Source: DATFCK01 sp045809745 | GTDB taxonomy: Bacteria > Verrucomicrobiota > Verrucomicrobiia > Chthoniobacterales > UBA10450 | Length of the DNA: 64,000 bases | NCBI GenBank assembly: GCA_045809745.1 | Contig: JBJMXE010000122.1 | Location: 16,045 to 80,044 of the forward strand | Reading direction: 5' to 3' | Shown: positions 51,692-60,231 of the stretch, piece after piece | How the letters are laid out: each line of letters begins with the position of its first letter | Numbering within the stretch: the stretch's first letter is position 1 | Position numbers and translations under genes: made by a program | The notes under the pieces: model-generated | Seen by the model: only the letters and a program-made list of their open reading frames with translations | What the model was told of the DNA's origin: nothing | Databases searched by the model: none

Positions 51692-53755
51692 ATGGACAGG
51701 AGTTATCAACCGGCGGTCGTTCGTCGCATCGAATGGGCCGGCAAAAAAATGGCGCCGGAAGCGCTGCTGGATCGGGAATGGATCGTCAGCAATGGACTTG
51801 GAGGTTATGCTTCAGGAACCTTAGCTGGAGCAATCACGCGACGATACCACGGGCTCCTGATCGCCGGACTTCCAGCTCCGCTGGGGCGTGCAGTGATGTG
51901 GAACCATCTTTCTGATGGGGTTCGATTCGATGATGGTGAAGTGATCTCGTTAGCCGGAGAAGAACGCGCCGGCGGTCGCTTGAGTCTCTACGGCGTCGAA
52001 CATCTTCGGGAGTTCCGGCTGGAGGACGGTTTACCGGTTTGGGTTTATCAGGTGCGCGATATCGTCCTGGAAAAGCGGGTTCTGTTACCGCACCTGCAGA
52101 ACACCGTGCACGTCAGCTACCGGATCATCGAAGGCAATGCGCGGGTGCGGCTTGAACTAAGGCCGGCGTTTCATTTCCGTCACCACGAGATCCCGGTTAA
52201 CAAAGGGAAGGTGGGTCCTTACCGTTTAAGTGCGGTCGATTCAAGATTCGAGATCGCGCCGCCTCGCCCCGGTTTCCCGACGCTGCGCATGAAGCTGTAC
52301 GGCGGCGAAGCAGCTTTCACCATTGCTGCGGCAAATTTTCCTCAGGTCCTTTACCGCGTCGAACAGAGCCGCGGCTACGCGTCGGAGGGAGACCTGTGGA
52401 GCCCGGGATTCTTCCATGTCGATCTTTCGGCTAACACACCGGCCACATTGGTTGGTTCGACCGAGAAGTGGGAAATCGTGGAAGTCCTCGACCCCTCCCA
52501 GGCTCTTTCCGCTGAACGGGAACGCCGGGCCAGGTTGCTGGATTCGGCTGAAGGCAAAGCAGCTGAGGGGTTCGGCGCGGAACTCACTTTCGCCGCCGAT
52601 CAGTTTGTAATTACGCCGGCTGGACGTTTCGAAGAAGCCGCGCGAGCCCACGCCGCCGGCGACGAAGTTCGAACGGTGATCGCAGGCTACCATTGGTTCA
52701 CTGACTGGGGACGCGACACGATGATCAGCCTCGAAGGTCTGACCCTAACGACTGGTCGCTGGTTGGAAGCGGGCTACATTCTCCGCACCTTCGCTTACTA
52801 CGTTCGCGACGGTCTCATCCCTAACATGTTCCCCGACGGAGCGAAGGAAGGGAAATATAATACTGCGGACGCGACGCTGTGGTTCTTCCATGCCATTCAG
52901 CGCTACATGGAGGCGACGAAGGATCACACCACACTGAGACTATTGCTGCCGGTGATGGTCGGCATCGTGGAGCAGCACATTCGCGGAACGCTTTTTCATA
53001 TTCACGTCGATCCGGCGGATGGATTGCTGGCGCAGGGTGAACCAGGCTACCAACTGACGTGGATGGACGCGAAGATGGGCGATTGGGTGGTGACCCCCCG
53101 CCGCGGCAAAGCGGTTGAAATCAATGCGCTGTGGTACAATGCGCTTTGTCTGCTTTCCGACTGGTTGCGCGAGGCTGGAGATTCACAAGGCGCTGCCAAA
53201 TATGAGGAACATGCCAACCAAGCCCGAACGTCGTTTAATCAACGCTTCTGGTACAACGAGGGGGGCTACCTCTACGACGTCGTCGACTGCAATGGCCAGT
53301 CGGGGTCATTCGATAGTTCCTGCCGGCCTAACCAGATCTTCGCGATTTCGCTGGATCATGCGGTTCTCGATCAACAGCGCTGGTCCTCAGTTCTTGATGT
53401 CGTGCAAAATAAATTGCTTACCCCAGTGGGTCTGCGATCGCTCGCGCCAGACGATCCTGAATACAAGCCGATCTACAGCGGTGACCTGCGATCCCGGGAC
53501 GGCGCCTATCACCAGGGAACGGTTTGGGCGTGGCTCATCGGCCCGTTCATCGACGCGTGGCTGCAATTGCACCCGGGCGATAACAAGGGTGCACGCGAAT
53601 TCCTGAAGGTGTTTCCGCAACACTTGAGCGATAACGGCGTTGGAACGATCAGCGAAGTGTTCGACGCCCGGGATCCGCATTTCGCCGGCGGCTGCATCGC
53701 GCAAGCTTGGAGCGTCGCCGAGGTTTTGCGTTGCTGGGTGAAGACACAAGACTAA
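51692..53755 (+). CDS. Amylo-alpha-1,6-glucosidase (GDE-type, GH133)
   Basis: A 687-aa cytosolic enzyme that removes the single glucose left at branch points of glycogen-type glucans. The N-terminal sandwich domain begins REWIVSNGLGGYASGTLAGA ITRRYHGLLIA, and the (alpha/alpha)6 barrel has AGYHWFTDWGRDTMISLEGL, PNMFPDGAKEGKYNTADATL and TWMDAKMGDWVVTPRRGKAV, and ends GTVWAWLIGPFIDAWL. ATG 51692 is used; a TTG lies just before. It directly follows treZ, so the two likely act in trehalose production from glycogen, with treY elsewhere in the genome. Confidence 0.92.
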   Translation: MDRSYQPAVVRRIEWAGKKMAPEALLDREWIVSNGLGGYASGTLAGAITRRYHGLLIAGLPAPLGRAVMWNHLSDGVRFDDGEVISLAGEERAGGRLSLYGVEHLREFRLEDGLPVWVYQVRDIVLEKRVLLPHLQNTVHVSYRIIEGNARVRLELRPAFHFRHHEIPVNKGKVGPYRLSAVDSRFEIAPPRPGFPTLRMKLYGGEAAFTIAAANFPQVLYRVEQSRGYASEGDLWSPGFFHVDLSANTPATLVGSTEKWEIVEVLDPSQALSAERERRARLLDSAEGKAAEGFGAELTFAADQFVITPAGRFEEAARAHAAGDEVRTVIAGYHWFTDWGRDTMISLEGLTLTTGRWLEAGYILRTFAYYVRDGLIPNMFPDGAKEGKYNTADATLWFFHAIQRYMEATKDHTTLRLLLPVMVGIVEQHIRGTLFHIHVDPADGLLAQGEPGYQLTWMDAKMGDWVVTPRRGKAVEINALWYNALCLLSDWLREAGDSQGAAKYEEHANQARTSFNQRFWYNEGGYLYDVVDCNGQSGSFDSSCRPNQIFAISLDHAVLDQQRWSSVLDVVQNKLLTPVGLRSLAPDDPEYKPIYSGDLRSRDGAYHQGTVWAWLIGPFIDAWLQLHPGDNKGAREFLKVFPQHLSDNGVGTISEVFDARDPHFAGGCIAQAWSVAEVLRCWVKTQD

Positions 53756-53784
53756 CTGGTTCCGTACCGGCCGGCTGACGCCAT

Positions 53785-53820
53785 ACGCTCAGACGCCTCG
53801 ACACAGCGAGGCGGCTACAG
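53785..53820 (+). repeat. Hairpin element next to the twin-hairpin repeat
   Basis: ACGCCTCGACACAGCGAGGC GGCTACAG: GCCTCG and CGAGGC form a stem with a 6-base loop. It is upstream of the family B copy at 53904. Confidence 0.6.
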
Positions 53821-53903
53821 TGCCCGGGGCGCTCAAAGGTGGATCGAGACCTGCGGGCTCGATGCCAAACTCCGATCGCAGCTTGGCTGCGATTCACGCT
53901 TTC

Positions 53904-53954
53904 TGTAGGGGAAGCTGCTAGCCTTCCATGGGACGCTGGCAGCGTTCCCTACAG
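53904..53954 (+). repeat. Twin-hairpin repeat, family B
   Basis: GGAAGCTGCTAGCCTTCC (with an extra base in one arm) followed by GGGACGCT-GGC-AGCGTTCCC. The second stem differs from the 18985 copy at two pairs, both arms changing together. Confidence 0.82.
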
Positions 53955-54030
53955 TTCATCGCGCGCATAGGCTTCTCCCCCACGGCCACGTACCCGTCCC
54001 AATCGGCCCAGCCGCACGATTCACAGTAGG

Positions 54031-55080
54031 ATGCCAGAAACGGCTGAAGAACTATGTCAGCAGCCTGAGGTGCGTGAGGAGCTGGCGCGCGCAACCGGCC
54101 AAACGGTCGAGGCGAAGGTTACGCCCGAGACTAAAGACAAGCTCTGGTTCGTTACTCATGCCCTGCTGATTGCCGCTTCTGCGGTTCTTTATCTCCTGGT
54201 TGGCTCCAGACTCATCCCGCTGCCCCAATCCGAGGTCGATCTCACCCACCGGTTGCTTCGCAGCTTCGCGCTAATTGTTGCAATCATCGCGACCGCAAAG
54301 GCGATCAAAGTTTATGTGATCGGCCGAATCGCAGATGCGGCAACGCGATTCACGCTGGAACGAATCCAGAACCTCCTCGTATCGATTCTCGTCGCCGTGG
54401 TCCTCGCTTCCATGGTGTTCGCGAATTGGTACGCGGGACTTACCGCTCTCGGAGTCGGTTCAATCATTATCGGGCTCGCTGTTCAAACACCGATGAAGAG
54501 TTTTATCGCGTGGATCTACATTCTCGTCAGGCGGCCGTTCCGGGTCGGCGACCGCATCAAGATCGGCGACGCCACTGGCGATGTGATCGATGTCGGCTAT
54601 CTCGACACGACTCTGTGGGAATTCGGCGGGCAATACTTATCTACCGATCATCCAAGTGGCCGCGTCATTCGTTTTCCTAACGAGCGAGTACTCGAGTCCA
54701 TCGTCTGGAATTATTCGTGGCCATTGTTCCCCTATATCTGGAACGAAATCAAATTTCAGATCGCCTATCAAAGTGATCTGAAGTTTGTCGCCGAAACGAT
54801 GCAGCGAATCGTGGAAGACGAGCTTGGCGAGGAAATGATGAAACGGGTTGAGGTCTACCGTCAAATTCTGGCCCGCACGCCTGTGGACGAACTAGAGGTC
54901 CGCCGCCATCCGCGAGTCATCTTCCGAGTGGACGAAGTGACCTGGATCAATGCGATCGTGCGATATCTGGTTCCACCGCGGGAAGCCGGCGCGGTAAAAA
55001 CCCAGCTCATCCCGAAGCTCCTCGCTGCACTTAATGCGCAGCCGGAACGGGTGATGTTCCCGAAAGGCGACGCCCGCTGA
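54031..55080 (+). CDS. Small-conductance mechanosensitive channel (MscS family)
   Basis: A 349-aa membrane protein with three to four N-terminal helices (ALLIAASAVLYLLVGSRLIP, LLVSILVAVVLASMVFANWY and others), then the pore/MscS core LTALGVGSIIIGLAVQTPMK SFIAWIYILVRRPFRVGDRI, and a cytosolic domain with IGDATGDVIDVGYLDTTLWE. It should release osmolytes upon hypo-osmotic stress. The TM3 glycines and the FRVGDR motif are typical; the long N-terminal region is charged and cytosolic. It sits alone on the plus strand between family B repeats. Confidence 0.9.
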   Translation: MPETAEELCQQPEVREELARATGQTVEAKVTPETKDKLWFVTHALLIAASAVLYLLVGSRLIPLPQSEVDLTHRLLRSFALIVAIIATAKAIKVYVIGRIADAATRFTLERIQNLLVSILVAVVLASMVFANWYAGLTALGVGSIIIGLAVQTPMKSFIAWIYILVRRPFRVGDRIKIGDATGDVIDVGYLDTTLWEFGGQYLSTDHPSGRVIRFPNERVLESIVWNYSWPLFPYIWNEIKFQIAYQSDLKFVAETMQRIVEDELGEEMMKRVEVYRQILARTPVDELEVRRHPRVIFRVDEVTWINAIVRYLVPPREAGAVKTQLIPKLLAALNAQPERVMFPKGDAR

Positions 55081-55138
55081 GCACACTGATTTGTTATCAG
55101 TGAGATCCCGATCCGCAGCCGTCGTTGCGACAGGCCTT

Positions 55139-55190
55139 GCAGTAGGGAAGCTGCTAGCTTCCAATGGGACGCTAACAGCGTCCCCTGCAG
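55139..55190 (+). repeat. Twin-hairpin repeat, family B
   Basis: GGGAAGCTGCTAGCTTCCAA then TGGGACGCTAACAGCGTCCC C. The loop of the second hairpin is AAC rather than GGC, while the stem is intact. Confidence 0.85.
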
Positions 55191-55236
55191 TTCTGCCATT
55201 TGCGTTGGCCGTTTAATCGCGCCATAGCTTTTGCGA

Positions 55237-56226
55237 ATGAAATGCCTTCTCCTGAAATTTGTGGTTTTCTGCTGTGCGTCCGCGGTCGTGATAGGCGCAC
55301 AGCAAAAACCGATCGCCGCCCCACCTGCCCAAAAAGTGTTTCCGGTTGCTCTGCCTAATTACGACGAAGAAACCGCTACTCGTCTCCAGATCTTTCTCGA
55401 TAACGCCGATTTCGGGCCCGGCAAAATCGACGGCAAGATGGGAGAGTTTTTCCGCAAAGCGCTCATCTCCTACAAACATGCCAACGCGATGCCGAAGACG
55501 GGTGCAGTGGATAACTGGTTGCTCGATCGGGTGCCAGTGACCTATACCGCCTACACAGTTCGACCGGACGATTCGAAACTGATCGGCCCATTGCCGAGCG
55601 AGCACGCCGAGCAGGCGAAACTAAAGTGGCTGCCGTATACCTCGATGCTCGAATACGTCGCCGAACGGTACCATTCTGCTGAGGAATTCATTCAACGACT
55701 CAATCCCGGAAAAGATTGGGAGCACCTTGCCGCCGGTGAGGTTTTGAAGGTGCCTAACGTTCTGCCGTTCGAGGTCGAGAAGTTCACCGAACAAAAACTC
55801 CAACCGAATCCGGCGTTCACGAATCGGAAAGTGTTCGTCGATACCAAAGAGCATTTGCTCGAAGTCTTTTCGAACGATCAGCTGGTTTGCGTGTTTCCGA
55901 TCACGCCAGGTTCTCAAACCTTACCGGCGCCGGTGGGCACCTGGAAAATTCTGGGCGCAGCGGTCTGGCCATGGTTTCGCTACGACGAAGCGATGCTGAA
56001 TCACGGGGTCCGAAGCAACGACTACTACAATCTCCCGCCCGGGCCTAACAACCTGGTGGGAGTGCTGTGGATGGGACTGAACAAACCCGGCATCGGCATT
56101 CACGGCACGAATAATCCGGAAACGATCGGCCGAGCCGCCAGTCACGGCTGCATCCGTCTGGCCAACTGGGACGCCGCCAGAGTAAAAGATCTGGTCAGCG
56201 TCGGGAACACCGTCGTCATTTTCTGA
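55237..56226 (+). CDS. L,D-transpeptidase (YkuD) with peptidoglycan-binding start
   Basis: A 329-aa exported enzyme. It has a signal peptide (KCLLLKFVVFCCASAVVIGA), a probable peptidoglycan-binding segment (RLQIFLDNADFGPGKIDGKM), a LysM-like stretch around LEYVAERYHSAEEFIQRLNP and a C-terminal YkuD domain with the catalytic Cys in GIHGTNNPETIGRAASHGCI RLANWD. It cross-links peptidoglycan (3-3 links) or anchors lipoproteins. The first in-frame ATG is 55237; a TTG lies six bases earlier. Confidence 0.9.
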   Translation: MKCLLLKFVVFCCASAVVIGAQQKPIAAPPAQKVFPVALPNYDEETATRLQIFLDNADFGPGKIDGKMGEFFRKALISYKHANAMPKTGAVDNWLLDRVPVTYTAYTVRPDDSKLIGPLPSEHAEQAKLKWLPYTSMLEYVAERYHSAEEFIQRLNPGKDWEHLAAGEVLKVPNVLPFEVEKFTEQKLQPNPAFTNRKVFVDTKEHLLEVFSNDQLVCVFPITPGSQTLPAPVGTWKILGAAVWPWFRYDEAMLNHGVRSNDYYNLPPGPNNLVGVLWMGLNKPGIGIHGTNNPETIGRAASHGCIRLANWDAARVKDLVSVGNTVVIF

Positions 56227-56312
56227 TCAGCGAAACCAGCCACAGATAACGCTGATTGACACAGGTCTGGGGAGGTTCGTGACGGTGTCTTCAATCCCGG
56301 CAACGTTTACTT

Positions 56313-56346
56313 CGTCATGTCGAGCGCAGTCGAGACATCTCTCGCT
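56313..56346 (+). repeat. Dispersed repeat, family C
   Basis: CGTCATGTCGAGCGCAGTCG AGACATCTCTC, the same opening block as 17801 and 18778. Confidence 0.72.
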
Positions 56347-56403
56347 CCGCGAGCGAAGCGAATCTGCCCGGGACGTTGATCCTTCGTGGTTGCCACGCAG
56401 CAT

Positions 56404-57054
56404 TCAGCATTTCGTCGCTTCCCTTTCCCAAACTTCCGATTTCACCATCCCCGCACGCCATCGTTTCTGCCCTTTTAGTGCAAATCCGGCCTCCTGAAGT
56501 AGCCCTGCCGGATCACTGAGCGCCTTGGCGCGGATGTCGGTGGTTAGTCGGAAGAAACGGTACATAAAACCGATCCACGCCTTCGCATGCAATTTTCGCC
56601 ACCCAGCATCGGGCACCGAAAAATCCGCCAGCAACCAAACACAACCCGGCAGCGCTGCCCGGACGAGATTTGTCACAAGCGTCTTGAGTTCGTCGCCTTC
56701 AAAACAATCCAGGACGAAGTTGGTAACGATCACGTCGTACCGATTATCAAATGCGGCGTCGCGAATGTCCGATTGAAGAAATCGGATCCGCGCTAAGCCT
56801 CCCGGCACACGGCGCTCGAGTCTTTGCCGTGCCAACTCAAGCATTCGGGCGCTCCCGTCAACACAGTCGACCTCCAAATTCCGATGCGCCCGGAGCAGTG
56901 CCTCTAAAAAACGACCGTCTCCCTCACCAATGAGTAGCGCGCGCTTCGGATCGGAGAGTTTATCGACGCCGAATGTTCTCGCCCTTTGCAGCGTTTGACC
57001 AAACGTGATTTTCTCCAGCAGCCAGTAAACATCTGCAATTCGGTCAAAGCTCAT
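56404..57054 (-). CDS. Class I SAM-dependent methyltransferase
   Basis: A 216-aa cytosolic enzyme with a SAM-binding fold: ALLIGEGDGRFLEALLRAHR (motif I with G-E-G-D-G), VDCVDGSARMLELARQRL, FLQSDIRDAAFDNRYDVIVT and VWLLADFSVPDAGWRKLHAK. It resembles small-molecule and quinone methyltransferases; the substrate cannot be told. The ATG at 57054 is chosen over TTG at 57063. It follows the polytopic membrane gene by 39 bases on the same strand and is probably co-transcribed with it. Confidence 0.85.
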   Translation of the reverse strand: MSFDRIADVYWLLEKITFGQTLQRARTFGVDKLSDPKRALLIGEGDGRFLEALLRAHRNLEVDCVDGSARMLELARQRLERRVPGGLARIRFLQSDIRDAAFDNRYDVIVTNFVLDCFEGDELKTLVTNLVRAALPGCVWLLADFSVPDAGWRKLHAKAWIGFMYRFFRLTTDIRAKALSDPAGLLQEAGFALKGQKRWRAGMVKSEVWEREATKC

Positions 57055-57093
57055 CCAATTCAATGCCGCTTGGGTCAGCGTGCCTTACTGAAA

Positions 57094-57924
57094 TCACCTC
57101 ATCACCAGCAATGGCGTTAACAACACCAGATCCGCTAGCGCTGTCCGTTGGTCGCGAGAAACCGGCATCGTGGGAATTAGCCGGAGCAATGCCGCGCTGA
57201 CTCCGACAGACACAGCTAGGCGTGTAAGGTTCGAATTGGTGGCAGCGGCGACTATGGTTAGGCCAATGATGATTGCTGCAAAAGGATTTAACCAACGCCC
57301 GATTGCCGGCCGAAGCGTGGCAATCGACACCTTCCCCTGGGCCAAATCGATGTCGGTCTCCCAAACCGCTATACTGATGCAGTTCAGCGAACAAAGCAGT
57401 GCGAACAAGCCGAGTGCAAACATGAGCGGAGGAAGCGAAGCGCTGCCGCGCATGATTTGCGGCACTAAAGCTGCAACAGTGCCCGCTGCGAAAACGAAAC
57501 CAACCCAGCACTCCTTAACCGGCGCGATGGACCAGACGCCGCTACAGGAATGGTTCATGATCAGATAAACTACAGCGGCGACCGCCACCACCATGCCGCT
57601 GACGAACACCGACCGCTCCATCGCGAAGCAGCCGATCAATAAATCCGCCGAACCAACGATGATGGTTAGTGCGGCAAACGATCGCGGTCGCGTCAACCAA
57701 ACCTCCTGCCGAACTGCATGGGGACGCACCGGTGTAAGCGCAAGAACGTCGAGCCAACGATCCGCAAGATAGATCAGCCACGCGCTCAGGAACAGCACTG
57801 CCCTAACCGGCCAATGTAGTTGGATACCGAAGGTCCGGGCGAACAGTTCCTGCCAAACGACCGCTACCAGAGGCGCATCCAGACAGATCAAATTCAGCCA
57901 AACGAGAGGCGGAAGCGCTCTCAC
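57094..57924 (-). CDS. Polytopic membrane protein, UbiA-like
   Basis: A protein of about 276 aa with seven to nine hydrophobic helices (AVLFLSAWLIYLADRWLDVL, ALTIIVGSADLLIGCFAMER, LMFALGLFALLCSLNCISIA). The YLADRWLD segment after the second helix resembles the Asp-rich site of UbiA prenyltransferases, but the second Asp-rich motif (ETDID) is less clear, so the assignment is tentative. The GTG at 57924 is chosen because upstream codons (to 58020) lie inside a family A repeat. The methyltransferase downstream fits a lipid/quinone-modification pair. Confidence 0.6.
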   Translation of the reverse strand: MRALPPLVWLNLICLDAPLVAVVWQELFARTFGIQLHWPVRAVLFLSAWLIYLADRWLDVLALTPVRPHAVRQEVWLTRPRSFAALTIIVGSADLLIGCFAMERSVFVSGMVVAVAAVVYLIMNHSCSGVWSIAPVKECWVGFVFAAGTVAALVPQIMRGSASLPPLMFALGLFALLCSLNCISIAVWETDIDLAQGKVSIATLRPAIGRWLNPFAAIIIGLTIVAAATNSNLTRLAVSVGVSAALLRLIPTMPVSRDQRTALADLVLLTPLLVMR

Positions 57925-57958
57925 TGTAGGGACGGTCTGTGACCGCCGAATCCCTACG
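57923..57958 (+). repeat. Dispersed palindromic repeat, family A, at a gene start
   Basis: ACTGTAGGGACGGTCTGTGA CCGCCGAATCCCTAC. It abuts the start codon of the UbiA-like gene and faces the copy at 58012-58035. Confidence 0.78.
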
Positions 57959-58011
57959 TCGGCACTGGTTCCGTCCGCTTTGTCTACTCCTCGAACTCGC
58001 AACACTCCGTC

Positions 58012-58035
58012 GGCGCTCATAGAGCACCGCTACAG
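58012..58035 (-). repeat. Dispersed palindromic repeat, family A (reverse, degenerate)
   Basis: CGGCGCTCATAGAGCACCGC TACAG is a decayed inverse of the 57923 copy. Confidence 0.65.
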
Positions 58036-58092
58036 TACGCCGCGTCAGCTCCAGGCAAAGCCCGGCCGGCGTGTGACGTTCGGCGTTGAGCC

Positions 58093-58129
58093 TTCCCTGT
58101 GCGGGGAACCTGTTACCTTCCCGTCGCAC
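58093..58129 (+). repeat. Degenerate family B repeat
   Basis: TTCCCTGTGCGGGGAACCTG TTACCTTCCCGTCGCAC. Only the first hairpin is recognisable (GGGAACCT-GTT-ACCTTCCC, with mismatches). Confidence 0.55.
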
Positions 58130-58247
58130 GGCTAGGATCGCCCCTTACACTCTCGTCCCCTCTGGCCGGCTGCGTCGAATGACTCTTGCTGGCCTACTAC
58201 CTGCCGGTACTCTATAATAGAGACAGGCCAGCAGCGGACGAATCCCT

Positions 58248-60113
58248 ATGAGCAACAACGCCTACAGCTTGAGCAACGCCGCCGTCCGTTCCCTGCCCAA
58301 GCACCTCCTCCAATTCGCGGTCGACCAACGCTACGACGAATACACCTCTGTCGATCACGCGGTGTGGCGTTTCATCATGCGCCAGAACATCTTTTTTCTG
58401 CGCGAGTACGCCCACAAAGTCTATTTCCAGGGCCTGCTCGACACCGGCATTTCCTTCGAACGCATTCCGCGTATCGAGGAGATGAACGACATCCTCGGTA
58501 AAATCGGCTGGGGTGCAGTCGCAGTGGACGGGTTTATTCCGCCGGCCGCGTTCATGGAATTTCAAGCCTACAAGGTGCTCGTTATCGCGTGCGACATGCG
58601 GCAGATCCATCACATCGAATACACCCCGGCACCGGATATTGTGCACGAGGCCGCCGGACACGCGCCGATCATCGTGGACCGCGAATATTCCGATTACCTC
58701 CAGCGGTTTGGGGAAATCGGCGCGAAGGCGATGCAAACCAGAAAAGACTTCGAGCTCTACGAAGCGATCCGCCATCTGTCGATATTAAAGGAGCTGCCTA
58801 ACTCCGATCCGGAGGCGGTGGCGAAAGCAACCAAGGAAGTGGAATATCGATTTGCCAATCTCGGCGAACCTTCCGAGATGGCTCTGCTATCGCGGCTGCA
58901 CTGGTGGACGGTCGAGTACGGTCTGATCGGCACATTAGAAAATCCCAAGATCTATGGTGCCGGTCTGCTGTCATCGATCGGCGAGTCGGTCAGCTGCCTG
59001 GAATCGACCGTAAAGAAAATCCCCTACTCGATCGAAGCGCAGAACCAGCCGTTTGATATCACTACCAAACAGCCCCAGCTGTTCGTTAGTCGTGATTTTC
59101 AACATCTCTCCGACGTGCTGGAAGAGTTCGCCGATACAATGGCCTATCGTCGAGGCGGGCTCGAAGGGATCAACAAAGCCATAGAATGTCAGCGGACGGC
59201 AACTTGTGAATACTCGAGCGGCCTCCAGGTCACCGGCGTCTTTACCGAGGCCATAACGGCCGATGGTTCTTCATCGTCTTCTAACTCCATCAACGATCAA
59301 GAAATGCCAGGCCGGCTCGAACCAGCCATCAACCCTGGTTACGTCCGCACAACCGGCGCAACCGCGCTGGCCTTCGGTGATAAGCAGCTCGAAGGTCAGG
59401 GCAAAGATCGACACGCCGAAGGCTTCGGCGCACCGGTCGGTCGCTGGCGCGGGACCAGTGTCGCTCCTGAAACCCTCACGAATGATCAGCTTCGCAGCAT
59501 CGGTATCGCCGAGAGCAGCGAAGCCAGGATCGAATTCGAGAACAGTGGAATCGTAGTGATCGGGAAGGTAGAAAAGATCCACCGCTGCGGCGAGAAACTC
59601 TGCCTGATCACGTTCAGCAACTGCAGTGTTACACAAGGCGAGAAATTGCTGTTTGATCCTGCTTGGGGCGAATACGACATGGCGGTGGGCGAGCGGATTA
59701 CATCCGTCTTCAACGGCGCCGCTGACAAAGACGCATATCTGGACGTGGCGCTGGTGCCGAAAGAACGCACCATCAAAGTTCCATCCGACGAGCAGCGCAG
59801 GAAGCTCGAGAACCTGTATCAGCAGGTTCGGGATATCCGGGATAACAAGAAGGGCTACGAACGGTTAGGTGAAATCTGGGAGACACAGCAAGCTGAGCAT
59901 CCTAACGACTGGCTCCTTTCGATGGAGATTTTCGAGCTCCTGGATGAAACGGGCCAGCAAACTGCGCTGAGGGAACGGGTAGCAGCATTCCTGCACAAGA
60001 TCGCCTCACGCGATGCCGATAAGAAAACGTTGGTCGACTGGGGATTCCGGCTGGTGGAATACCACAAACTTCCCGAATACCGGGCAATCCACGAGCGCGC
60101 CGCCGCGCGCTAG
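58248..60113 (+). CDS. Aromatic amino acid hydroxylase with long C-terminal extension
   Basis: A 621-aa protein whose first about 325 residues form the iron- and pterin-dependent hydroxylase domain (phenylalanine-4-hydroxylase type): iron ligands are the His pair in APDIVHEAAGHAPIIVDREY (residues near 132 and 137) and the Glu in HWWTVEYGLIGTLE (near 222). The extension, about 300 residues, begins with a Ser/Asn-rich spacer, continues ALAFGDKQLEGQGKDRHAEG FGAPVGRW, and ends with helical, acid-rich sequence. Bacterial PAHs are usually near 300 aa, so this is a longer form found in some phyla. The substrate is Phe, Tyr or Trp. Its pterin supply genes are not nearby. The FAH-family hydrolase at 19.1 kb could act later in tyrosine breakdown, if that is its substrate. 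Confidence 0.88.
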   Translation: MSNNAYSLSNAAVRSLPKHLLQFAVDQRYDEYTSVDHAVWRFIMRQNIFFLREYAHKVYFQGLLDTGISFERIPRIEEMNDILGKIGWGAVAVDGFIPPAAFMEFQAYKVLVIACDMRQIHHIEYTPAPDIVHEAAGHAPIIVDREYSDYLQRFGEIGAKAMQTRKDFELYEAIRHLSILKELPNSDPEAVAKATKEVEYRFANLGEPSEMALLSRLHWWTVEYGLIGTLENPKIYGAGLLSSIGESVSCLESTVKKIPYSIEAQNQPFDITTKQPQLFVSRDFQHLSDVLEEFADTMAYRRGGLEGINKAIECQRTATCEYSSGLQVTGVFTEAITADGSSSSSNSINDQEMPGRLEPAINPGYVRTTGATALAFGDKQLEGQGKDRHAEGFGAPVGRWRGTSVAPETLTNDQLRSIGIAESSEARIEFENSGIVVIGKVEKIHRCGEKLCLITFSNCSVTQGEKLLFDPAWGEYDMAVGERITSVFNGAADKDAYLDVALVPKERTIKVPSDEQRRKLENLYQQVRDIRDNKKGYERLGEIWETQQAEHPNDWLLSMEIFELLDETGQQTALRERVAAFLHKIASRDADKKTLVDWGFRLVEYHKLPEYRAIHERAAAR

Positions 60114-60231
60114 GCTCCGCGTAAACGAGCGCTACCCAGGGTCAACGCAGAAAGCGAAGATTACCGGAAGCGCCAAATGCGTGGTAATCGTAATCGTGCC
60201 CGACCGGACCGTTAGACGCAGTCGTCGCGCA

